The position numbers and the translations under genes were made by a program. The notes below the pieces were generated by a model. The model worked only from the letters and a program-made list of their open reading frames with translations, was not told the origin of the DNA and made no database searches. This document shows, piece by piece, positions 13,955 through 25,643 of a stretch of 64,000 bases of DNA (positions are counted from its first letter, which is position 1; every line of letters starts with the position of its first letter). Origin of the DNA: Trichoplax adhaerens (taxonomy: Eukaryota; Placozoa; Uniplacotomia; Trichoplacea; Trichoplacidae). The stretch lies in NCBI RefSeq assembly GCF_000150275.1, contig NW_002060946.1, forward strand, positions 2,871,454 to 2,935,453, in the 5' to 3' direction.

Positions 13955-16900
13955 ATGGACCGCTCAACAATATTCCTATTATTTTTCGCTTGTACCATCG
14001 TTAATGCTGCTAGTCTTAAAAATAATTACGCTCATTTTTTGTCCATGGATGAAGAAGAGAATTATTTAATGTACTGGACAACCAATGATATTGAACAAAC
14101 GATGGACTTTGCTATATCAGTCAAGACTAGTGGATGGGTTGGCTTTGGATTTTCACCGTATACAGGTAGAATGCCTGGATCGGATACAATCATCGGTTGG
14201 GTTGCTAATGGAAAAGCTTATCTACAGGTAAATTAAATCACTAGTATAGGTGTAAAGTTCACAACATGAATATAATCAAGTACAAATCTGAACATTTTTG
14301 CAGTAAAACTTAAATTTTTTACACTTTTTAAACTTTACAATTATTTATTGACTCATCAATAAATAACAGTATTTTACATATCAAATTATTACTCTGATAA
14401 TAATAAAGCTGTTTGATCTAATGGAAAACAAACTTTATCACATAATTTTTCAATGAATCACTTTCTCCGCTTTGTTAATTGATGTATAAAATTTTATTCA
14501 TCTTAGGATAGATTTGCGGAATCACATTCTACACCGACCTTAGATGCAAGCCAAGATTACACATTAATCAGTGGAGAAGAATCAAACGGAATAACAACTT
14601 TAAAATTTAAGAGAAAATACAATACTGCTGATAACAAGGATCTTCCTCTTGAGGTTAGAATGTCTTACTGTAATCAATATGTATATTTATTTTTAAACTA
14701 TAATTGTAGTTAATATAGAGATGTATATCTAGATTAGACAATATACCACAATAACTTTTAGCATATTCGAGGATACAGTATTATAGGTTTTAAATACTAA
14801 ATTTTTCTTTTCTTTTCTACTACTCAAATCCTAATATAGTCCGGAACTTCACGTTTAATTTGGTCTTATCATAGTTCAGATCCTGAATCTGGAAATAAGT
14901 TTACAAAACACGTAAAGCAAGGATCACGAAGTGTTAATCTATTCGATACCATTCCAGAAGTAGATAAACCACCCTTGCCAAATGACACTAAATCATTCGT
15001 TATTGCCAATAAGAATGTAGGTTATTAGCATTATTTTGAATTTGTTAATTTAATTACTACTGTCAACAATATTACTGTTAGTAGTATGACCATCGAATAT
15101 CTTTTATCTCCGTATTGGTTCTTTGCATAAAGTATTTCACCATTCTATTTCACTTTTAACAGGAACTCAATATAAATCCATGAGAATTCATTATTATTAT
15201 ATTGATTTCAAGTACATTTATACATCTTGCTTTCTTTTTACAGATACGTGTGCCAGCAAAAGATACAACTTACTGGTGCAGCTCTTTCAAGTTACCAGAA
15301 ATTACGGGAAGTGCCCATATCATTAAGGTTGTGTGCTGTGATGCTAGCTTTCAAATTTAAATCTATTTGTTATAAATATACAGTGAATGATAAGAAGTAT
15401 GGCTTAAGTAGATTAATCAATAATTTTATAACGGTATCACAAGTATAGTAGTCTGCAATATAATGTCCTAATTAATGTAATTGAACTTTGTTGCACTGGT
15501 TCGATGTGTATGAACCAAGAAATTACTATACGTGCATTTTTTTTCATTTCTTTTAATTATTTTATCCATTTATTAATTTGCAGATATCTCCATATATTCA
15601 GAAAAGAAATGAGGGTTTGGTACGTCACATATTAATTTATGATTGTGTCATTCATGATAGCCTTAAAGATAAAAGTCAAGACTGTGATTCTCAAAATGTG
15701 CCGTTAGCCTTACGCGGATGTCGAGGAGCAACGGCATTGGCTGCATGGGCTGTTGGTGGCAAGGTTTATCATTAATCGATACTAATTAGATTGATAATTT
15801 ATGTCCTTTAAGCTTAAAATTCTTATATACTTCTAACAGAACAAGTAAAGGAAATCTTATCCAAGTAAATAACGACTATTCAATGTTATTATAGTGAAAT
15901 TTTATCAAAATTATTTATAGGACATTACTCTTCCAGCTCATGTCGGGGTGCCAATCGGTGGTTCTTCCGGAGTAAGATATGTACTGATGGAAATACATTA
16001 TGATAATCCTAATAAGACGCCAGGTTATCGATATTTGCAATATCTACTAGTATAGCCAGGAAACAAACATTTATTCACTGATTAATAATCCATATTTTTG
16101 GTACTTAGGACTCCAAGATTCCTCCGGTTTGAAATTCTACTATACATTACAGAAACGCCCTTACGATGCTGCTGTTCTTGAAATAGGAAGACTTGTTTCA
16201 AGCCAGACCACGAGTATTATACCTGAACGACAAACAAAGTGGGAAGTGGCTGGCTATTGTTCCCAAAACTGCACAAATTTAGTAAGTGCTCAAGTTTGAT
16301 CATACTTTTCGGTCAAGTGATGAATACCCGGACTAAAATTGCCGTAATTATCATATTATAGCATTGTTACTATTATAAATCCTGAAATAGTCAGATATTT
16401 CTTTTAATCACCTAGATTTTATTAATGATTAATTATAGGGTAGATACTGTAATTGCATTGCATTATAATGAAGTTATTATTTCTAGAATTTACCAGCTGG
16501 TGGAATTAATGTGTTCTCTGGAATGATGCATACTCATCTAGCTGGTAGGTCTACTTAAATTACTTCATTAAGCTTCATCAAATTATCTTTGATGAGAAGA
16601 TATAAATCTTTTAACAAAATGTCGCACCAGATACTTATCACGTATAAGAATTGCATCATACTAATTATTTTGCAAATTTAGTTGTAAGTGCCATTGACTA
16701 AGAATATTTAATCATCGAGTTTCATTACTGTGACATACACCTTGTAATCCTCTAATATTTTAATAAGAACAAGCTTATTAAATAGTATTTAATTTAAATT
16801 TTTCTTTTAACTATTTAACTTATAATACTCTAAAATACTATCGGCAGCAACCTATTCGATCAATTTGCGAAACAAACCTGATTATTATAAGTACTATAGG

Positions 16901-19381
16901 TAGATCGATTATAGTGAAACAATTTCGTAATGGCAGTGAACTGGCCCCCTTAATATCAAATCCACATTATGATTTCAATTTTCAAGAATTTGTATATCTG
17001 AAGAAAGCAAAGAAAATCCTACCAGTAAGTAAATCTAATTTAGTTCGCTATACGTCTACTATCTATACAATTCTTACAAATCGAAATTTGTAATTAATTG
17101 TAGTGCTTGGGATTTACAACCCCTTAGCTTCGCAATCGTCTAACTCAAAATCTGAGTTATTAAAATTGAGCAAATCTCTAACGTGACTCAAAAGATTATA
17201 AGCATAGTAGATTATTATTTTCCTGAATGCTTGCGTACTTCAATTACTACTGTAATTAGCTAAAACTACTATACTAGTAAAAGTTAAAACTATTACAAAA
17301 ATTACACTATGAGTCTACTGTCAGGTTTTTCTTTCCTGACATCTACCCTACAGTACGACCCAAGATACGGACGATCTCCTATCGTAAGGAGGAACAGGAA
17401 CATAACGCTAGTCCTCTCAGACTTAAGTGAACCCAAATTTTATTGAAAAATCATTCAATTTATAGTAAATCAACATAAGCATTAATTATCAATTTATAGA
17501 TAATATTATAAAACTATGCAGTTATCTATTAAAAGTATGTATATCTTCATAGGCAACGGTATGTTATCTGACGAAAATAAGATAGGTATTTTGTAGGAAA
17601 AGTCACTTCGTTACAACAATATATCGTACGGTTTTAACAAAACTAATTATTCCCGTAAAACGGATTCCTCTATGCTAGTGCAGTTACTTATCTACTAATC
17701 GGCTAAGCTAATGCTTTATCGAAGCCACTTTGATTTCTAGCAGTAAGGTAATCGCACGATATTATCATATGCATCGGTAGTTTACGATTCATTTACTAAT
17801 ATAGAATGGCTAGCATGAAATTTTATAGATAAAAATATAGGATTCAGCACTTTACGGTACCTTTATAAATGGAAAAGGTGATATTACCAATATAGTAAAT
17901 AGCTATTCCCTGAATGTAGCTAAATTGCATAAAGTAGAAGCAATAAGCTTCATTAACTAATCAATATTTCTTAAGGATTGTTATTAATTGATTTTTGAGC
18001 CAATATTGCCGTGATATCAATTTTAATGTCAATTTTATCTAAGTTACTGTAATTATATTTGTGCTCTATTTCCTTTAGGGTGATCAATTAACTGTTGTTT
18101 GCACTTATAACACAGAAAATAGAGCAAATTATACTGTGGTAATTATAATCAGTAACTTTAAAGAAAGTTATAATCCTAAATATTCTGTATTTTATATAAT
18201 ACGATATTATGCCGCGGATTACCTGTACGGTATTTAAATAAATACCGGTAGATTATACCGGTACTTATTTAATCAAAAAATAATTCTGTTAAGACTGAAG
18301 AATTACAATAACTGTTTCTAGGGTGGTTTAGCAGCTAATGATGAAATGTGCCTAGCTTATTTGTATTATTATCCTAAACAAGATATAGCAGTTTGTCTTT
18401 CTTATCAACCTGAACATATCTATCAGAAATTTTTAGAAAGGCTGAACTCGTAAGTAGTATCAAATAATATTTACGCTAGTCCACAAAACACAGTAACATG
18501 TTGAAAGCTAATAAGTGTCCAATGATATTGCTTATCTAATTTAATGTAATTTTTAAAAATTTGCCAATTCTTATTAAATGTGATTTTGTTCAGAGCTAAT
18601 CAGACTCCAAAGACATTAGGAAGTAATTTTACAAAGGAACTTATAACACTGGAGAATACTGTCATACCTCTACAGTACTGTGCAGGTAGAAGTCATAGGT
18701 TATTGCAAGCGGTTAGTATCTTCCTTGTTTTAGATAAGATTTTAAGGAACCATGTTATCTGTATCATATGTAACTTATGATTCTTAATTATTCTGAAACC
18801 TTATGAACATTATAATAGATAGGCTTAATATTTTCTATATTCCCTGATTATAGCTGTTATTATCGATAAATATCTTGCATTAAAATTAAACTGATTTCTT
18901 CAGAGTCTGATTAATGCAGTAGTTTATAATAATTTCAAAGATATTAGCATTCTAAGGAGATTGAAGACCACAATATTTAATAGCTAAAAATAGGAAACTT
19001 ACCGCACCTAAATTTTATTATTTGACTATTGCTGATTTTGGCATAGCTTGTAATACTATATGATTATGTTGCAAATGCATTACGATAGCACATTGCAGTA
19101 GTTTGTAATTAAATTATAACTAGTAGTTACAATATAAGAAAAGATCTAATCATCCTCAATATTTTACATAATAAATGGCATTACATTTCGGCATATTAAT
19201 CTAACCATTGAAATAAATATTTGCTTTGTCTCCTTTGTAGGCTTTTCACATGGAAATACCTGACCTGATAAGAGTTAAGACTAATATTAATGAAATCAGT
19301 GGAACAACGGCCATCTCGTATTCTAGTTGTTTAAGTGTAGGCTTAGTATTTGTAGCTTATTTGCTTATGCTATTTTACTGA
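13955..19381 (+). CDS. MOXD1-like: DOMON/copper monooxygenase (MOXD1/DBH family), tandem copy 1, CuH-site histidine replaced
   Basis: Predicted secretory-pathway copper type II, ascorbate-dependent monooxygenase; substrate unknown. Exons: 13955-14227, 14507-14653, 14840-15016, 15244-15327, 15584-15763, 15921-16023, 16109-16281, 16487-16544, 16900-17024, 18079-18138, 18322-18449, 18594-18711, 19241-19381; 588 residues, near the family's usual 600. Seen: signal peptide (residues 1-18), DOMON domain (about 25-140), then the two copper-domain halves. CuM ligands are intact: HTH at 394/396 and the DEMC methionine at 469. The third CuH histidine is in HYDNP (313), but the expected HH pair reads RH (241-242), so one ligand is lost. 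A hydrophobic C-terminal segment suggests a membrane or GPI anchor. CTGTAG just before the ATG looks like the acceptor of a 5'UTR intron. The frame is otherwise intact, so it is probably expressed, with altered or absent activity. Confidence 0.92.
17316..17450. repeat. Hairpin-bearing repeat family 3, copy 1
   Basis: Lies in intron 9 of monooxygenase copy 1 (17025-18078) and aligns by eye with 20860-20985. Both contain CCTACAGTACGAC or CCTACATTACGAC, then ATCTCCTA-xx-GTxAGGAGG, an inverted repeat of the type CTCCTA/TAGGAG. An extra inverted repeat, GTCAGG/CCTGAC, precedes it here. Confidence 0.6.
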
Positions 19382-20859
19382 AAGTCGTAGCCTCAAACTT
19401 CAGATAAGAGTGATTTACTTAGCACCACGCTACAGTACTTGATAGTAATATCTGTTAAGTAAACATAAACAACAAAGCATCGAAGCCTAATTGATTGCAT
19501 TAATCTCAGCTCATAACAGTAGAAATGCGACATTAGTTGAAATGTGATTTGATAGTTTAGTAATAATATGAGGTGAAGCTCTATGTGAAGTAGAGTAGTC
19601 GACTGTACTTAATTTAGTAATTTTAGAATATGGTTGATATGATAAAATGGCGTACTTGTACTGTTAGAGTAATACGCGTATACCAATGTGATTCTAGATT
19701 TCTGTATCAAGTATTGCAAATGAGTATTTGGTTGTGTTTTGTGTTACCTGTATTGAATTATTCTAGCGTTAAAGTGAATTATCCGATTTATCGTTAGTTG
19801 TTAAACTGTTGCAATGAAAAGAAGGGAAATGGATTCTTCTTCGACAAATGTCCTTATATTAAATGTTGCTTTTAAGATTTATGCAGTGTTGAGCATTATA
19901 TGCCAATAAACCTATCTTCAGCGACTTACTCTGTTTTAAAACTCAAATTTTGTGATCGATTGTAAGCTTAATGGGTTTAAAGCTAATTTTGTTATATTGA
20001 TTTTATGTAAGACAGGCGATTTCATCATTTATAAGTTAGGAAGGAAATCCGGGCTATTAAATTGATTACTGCATTATGAAGTGCATTTTTATCTGATAGC
20101 TAAATCCAACTGTACGACAGAGGAGTTATAGGCTAATTAAACGCAGTACCGTTTACATTATATCCAATTAGTCCGCTTTACATATTGTCATTTAATCAAT
20201 TATTCTTCAGAAAGAAGTTACTAGTACGGTACTAAATAAACTTTGAATAAGACACGAAGAAACAGTTCTAATCTAATTAATTTTACAAATACAGACGTTA
20301 TCGAGTGCTTTAGTACAATCTATCGCACTAGTGAGCTTGCATTTTAATATCATAACTTAATAAATCGACAGTTCTTGTGACTTCATTGATCTGTGTAGAG
20401 ATATGAAAGGTTAAAATGCTGTGATGTTCGTTTAAATAGAAATATTGGTGACTTTGTTGAAAATGCTTTTTACTCAAACACAAGACTAGATTATCAGGTC
20501 TAGTTATATCTTCGATTATTGCTTTTGTTTTATCTCCTACTCAATTTTTTAATCAAGAATCTCTACTTTTCGTTACTGAGTGTACAACTACATTTTATGA
20601 AAGTGAAAATAGTAATAAATTTAGACTATTGCATAAGAAATCAAATTTTTACTAATATCCATATGTATAGCTCGGCTAGAAAACCTATTTTTACATTCTA
20701 GGATTTAATATAATTTTCATATTAATCTCGTAGTTTCTTTCACTTATGTAACGTATCCAAAGTAATGTATAATATGTCACAACTCGTTATCTTGATGTAT
20801 GGTATTTACCGTAGCTCTGTTAGGTATGCAACGAGAAATTTGAATCAATAAGATTACTT

Positions 20860-20985
20860 TTTAACTCATCCTCTTCGAGTTTTTACCTACATTACGACTT
20901 ATACTGACAATCTCCTACTGTTAGGAGGTCACAACAACTCAGTTTGTACCCGACTATTTAGTCGAAATTTTTCGTTAAAAGTTTA
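20860..20985. repeat. Hairpin-bearing repeat family 3, copy 2
   Basis: Second copy of the element at 17316-17450. The CTCCTA/TAGGAG inverted repeat is retained although the loop bases differ. A GACTAtttaGTC-type inverted repeat follows it near 20960. Confidence 0.6.
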
Positions 20986-21354
20986 ATAATAAAACTTGCG
21001 CTAGCAGAAATTTTTGGAAACATTGATCTTTATAAGGTTTTGCGATATCGATAGCTATAAAACAAATCCTGCAATCAAGAGGGAAGGCAATACATTAAAC
21101 CATAAGCCTAGAGTACTATTGCCTAAAGTGCAAACCAGCTAAGTCGTTAGTGTACATTTATAATCACTTTACAATGTTCATTACCGAATTCTTTATATAT
21201 TAGTAATAATGCATACGTTTTACTAACTGGAACGTTATTAACCTGAAGGAGGTAAGAGGTGGGACTCTCTTGTAATCAATTCAAGTTTGCTATAAAGCAT
21301 AAACAAGGAGCATGCAATGGAAATGCAGATTTGTGCATTTAATTATCTTAATGG

Positions 21355-21918
21355 AGGGCATGTTCCGGCACTATTTATCTAAATAACAGTTTATAGATTT
21401 GTTATTGCTCAGTGTTTCAGTGTTACAGGATAGGAAATGCCATGATTCATTGTACTTACAAGTTTAGGAATTAATAGCCGATAGTACTTCAATATTTATG
21501 TTGCTATATTTAAAGAGGTAGGTTACTTGTAATGTGATACAGCTCCTGACCAATAAAGCCTTGTGATATAGCCTATAACTTAGCTATGATTATTAATCAT
21601 AAATAAATTTATCATTTTATCTCATTACGCCATTAAAACGTGTCTGATATTTCTAAAAAAAGTTCGTTTCTTTGTAGGTCAGTTAACTTCGTGAGGGAAT
21701 AGCGAGTAGAGAGTTCACCAAATAAAGATGCTTGGAAATTAAAGTACAATGTGTATATTAATTATGAGGTTATCAGAGGGTAGCTCTTAGGTTTTATATT
21801 AGTAGTGCTATTTTCTTACTAGATCTTACCATAAATTAAGCTAGCAATCTGTAGAAGTAGCTCTTAGTAACTGCTTTAAGTTAGACTAGTAAACTCGTCA
21901 GGAAGTAGTTCGTACTAA
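21355..21918. repeat. Dispersed repeat family 1, copy C (about 0.56 kb)
   Basis: Aligns with copy A over almost its full length, including the middle part absent from copy B. It abuts repeat family 2 copy 1 with about 15 bases between. Confidence 0.75.
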
Positions 21919-21934
21919 CATAGCCTAAATCATC

Positions 21935-22625
21935 ATAGGTAGCACAGCTCACATAGTACCAAGCTAAACTATTCTAATTATAGGCCAATAAAAATAATGG
22001 GAAGTATAACTTTGCCTCTTTCTATAATAGAGCCTTAACAATGATGAATTTCCATTGTAAAAGTTAGAAGCCCAAACTCTACTCTGTAAAGTATCACCTA
22101 TTACATTGTATTGGTTCGCGAGCAATGATGAATTTTTATAGTAACAAGGAATGAGACAAGCAGCTACTTACGACGTATGTGTTCTAATAATATGAGCTAT
22201 TATAAAATTTCATTAACAAGGAGATATGAAATAAAGTCTCCAGCTGTAAATCGATGCTCTTAAAACAAAGTACTATAAACTTTTAGTGTAAAACTACTGT
22301 AATTAGCTGAAATCAGTACAAAACTATCGAAGAATTTTTGGGGCATAAGTGTAAAATCACCTCCTGTTGAATAATAACGGTGAAAAGCTATAATTAACCC
22401 CTACAATATCAAAAATTGAAATCAAGTCTACACTTATATGCATATTTGCAAATTAATCTAGATATAGTAAAGAATGTAAACTATAGAGAATTTCTTTATA
22501 GCAGGATATATTACGAAATTTTTTATCCAGTTTCGTACTCGTAATATCAATTGAAAGAATTAACATATGGATTGTATTAAAGCCTAACAATACAGTAAAA
22601 GAGGCAGGCTACTGGTATAGACATA
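21935..22625. repeat. Dispersed repeat family 2, copy 1 (about 0.69 kb)
   Basis: Aligns by eye with 33020-33690. Landmarks in order: ATTATAGGCCAATAAA, CCTATAATAGA/TCTATAATAGA, GAATTTCxATxGTAAAA, ATTGAAATCAAGTCT, AGATATAGTAA, GTAAACTAT and GTGGATTGTATT/ATGGATTGTATT. No long ORF is shared. Each copy sits in one of the two spacers of the monooxygenase trio, in the same orientation. Confidence 0.75.
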
Positions 22626-24197
22626 ATAATTATGATAATAATGATGGACATTTACACACAATAGTACAGCTAGTTCATAAGAGGGTTTCGGCTATTTGAG
22701 AAGTACCTTGCAAAGGTTAGAAACCCTACATTTTATATATATATACACAGCATCACAGCAAATAGTTGTAACGTAGCGTACAAAAAGGAGGTGCGGTATA
22801 GAGAATACTGATCACGAGAAAACTTTTCACGTCAGTGATTAACGGTAAGTAGACGGACTCTTCCTTCTCTTGTAGAATTCGTTTAGATGTTATCGGCATC
22901 AATTTTGGCCGATATTTTAGATCTATTTACTTCATTTCAAGTTTATTTCTCCTCATTTTCTTCGGTTACCGGTTGTGAGTTAACTGCGGACGACAATGGC
23001 TTAATAACGATGATAAACTTTGTATTTAATCCACTTCAAATAATCTTTCTCTTTAAATGATAGTTATTCAAGGTTGTTGCTTGACCAATTACAGTATCGC
23101 TACTACTTATCTCATCTTCCTAGTATGTTTAAGATCTTAGAAAAAAAATATTCATTCTACTTTAATTTTCGAGGCAAATTTATATTCTTTTGCATGATTT
23201 TATGACGTTTGCCTGACTATGGGTTTTAGTAATAATAAAAGCAAGCAAATTTTTCATTGCTAAGCGCGTTTCGCACAACACTCAGAACTATACGTGTATT
23301 AATTAAATATGTTTAGTGGAGGCTAAAATTTTATGGAGACTTATAGAGTCATAACTAAAAAAACCGATGGTAAACGTTTCTAAATTGTCTATAATGATCT
23401 ACGTATATAATATATAAAATGCCATAGTGTATAATAGTCATTGTGGAATCTTCAGGCTTTAATACAGGATATCCCCTACTTGTGTTACTACACTACGATC
23501 TGATGGCAAATAGTAAAGCGTAAATTGCTCAATTTCAAAATATTTTACTGAAGAAGTGTTGTAGGACATAAAAATTAGATTACTCAATTTAATAGTTGAG
23601 AGAAAATACTATTGGCGTGATCAATGTCAAGATTCGGTGAATAACAGCCAATAGTAAAATCCGAAGCATTTAAATGTTTTCAGATTTCTAATATAGACTG
23701 CCACTTGTAGTCTAGCAGATGACCCTTACTTAATTCTATAAATATATCCTAAATACAAATACAGTAGAATCTCTTCATTAGCAGTTCGAACTACCGTTGA
23801 TTAATTCAAAATAATTATCCTACTATATAACAAAGACAAAGTTTTTCATGCGAAGGATTGATTCGTTTCGGTACATTTTACGAAGAGCGATTCCTTCAAC
23901 ATAAAGTAGATCAACATTTCTTGAAAGCATCTAAATTGTTTCCTACGAAGTTAAAACCAGATATAGCACATTGCGCATCTAATAACGATTTACCGGTAAA
24001 TTTTTACTTCAAGTAAAATTTTATGCAGTCACTTATTGAAATTCATGACGTAAATTAGTATAGAATCGCTTCCAAAATATAATAACGGGCCTCCTTTTAT
24101 CTCACCAATCACCTTTTTATAAGGTCAATTCGATCGATTCTATACATACTTCCAGTCTGCCTATAATTAATTATTGTCTTACGAGATAATTATCAAC

Positions 24198-24382
24198 ATT
24201 TCTATCCAAGTTACAAGAACAATACGTGTACAGGTGTATTCAACATTAATAATGAAATCTATAGGTTACTATTCAGTAAGCAAATACGTATTTCTACTCC
24301 AGTTACAAGAATAATACTTATGTGGGTGTATTGAAAATTAATAATGAAATCTACAGGGTTACTATTCAATAAACAAATAGGT
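24198..24382. repeat. Tandem duplication, two units of about 92 bp
   Basis: Both units contain AGTTACAAGAA, TTAATAATGAAATCTA and TTACTATTCA in the same order, with about 15% difference. Located upstream of monooxygenase copy 2; no coding potential. Confidence 0.85.
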
Positions 24383-25643
24383 TAAGAATGACCATGTCGT
24401 ATGTCAATGGTGTCTCCTTCAATGATTAATTTATTCGCAATTTATAACGTGCTACTTGACCACAAAATAGTATTCAGGATTAGGCTCTCTCTTTTGTAAC
24501 GATTCATTATTAGTATGTAGAAAAATAGGATAGAGACTCCGATGATTAATAGTAAGATAGAAGCACCTATACGAACAGGACTAGGGGTGTTAAAATAGTA
24601 CCTCTAGGCATTATGATAGCCGAGTAATACCAGTAGGTCATTTAGAAACGATAGCTATAGCCGTAGGCGGGATTATAATGCACTTCGGTAGGATATAAGA
24701 CTATCTGATTGCTTCGTTTAATAATAATTAATGATTAAGTAATAAAGTGTTTTGTCCGCTGCGATTGAGAGGTAATTTATTGAGACTGCTTCAGTAGGCC
24801 TAGAAATAGCTCTACTTCAGAGTTGCTTCCGTATTAAAAAATATCGTACACCACCGTTGATCTTAGCAGCGTAGTTTTCGCGACTTGCGGCACTCTTTGT
24901 ACAGTCCAGAATGCTAATGAAGCTATAAGATAATAATTTTAACTTCATAATTGGTCAATAGATGAGTGTGTAAAAAACTTAGCCAAAGTGTCATACGTAC
25001 TATAACTTTGATTTATATATCAAGACGATTCTTTCACTTACTCTATAGATAATACATATTTACAGAATTTTACAAATATTTGCGCTTGTAGCGGTTTCGA
25101 TTGAAGCTATGACATTAAAACATACATTATCTAAATATTAACTCGTCGATAGAGATAATTTGAAGTGAGATGATTTTCTCGATATCTGACCGCCATGACT
25201 TTGAGTTACTATACTTTTGATAAACTCGGGTACTTTAGGTCATGAATACATATGCATTTACGGTAGCAACCTGTAAGTGATTTCAAAGGTAAAAGCAAAT
25301 TTCCCATCTTTTGAGTTTATGGCTACAGTAAATGGTAACAAGCAATCTATATAATCCTATAAATATCATATTTATCCTAGATGCTAGAACATCTATAGAA
25401 TTGAAATTAAGTTGAAATTTTATAAAACTAAACAATCCGATCGGTATTTTTATCAAATTTTGAAATAAATGTTCTTTCAAGTTTCTGTGAGCGTAATTTT
25501 TGTGTCTAATCAAGCGTAATCTAATAAATCTCATATACTTTTTGCGCTATGCACTGTTATATAATCCAATCTAATATATTCGAAAACTAATCTTATATTC
25601 ATTAACAATTATAATTTTATAGAATATTTCCGACGTAGACAAT

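Larger units (their letters stand above)
19382..25643. other. Spacer between monooxygenase copies 1 and 2
   Basis: About 6.3 kb with no recognised gene. It holds repeat family 3 copy 2 (20860-20985), repeat family 1 copy C (21355-21918), immediately followed by repeat family 2 copy 1 (21935-22625), and a 92-bp tandem duplication (24198-24382). No remnant exon of a further monooxygenase copy was recognised. The copy 2 promoter should lie at its right end. Confidence 0.6.
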
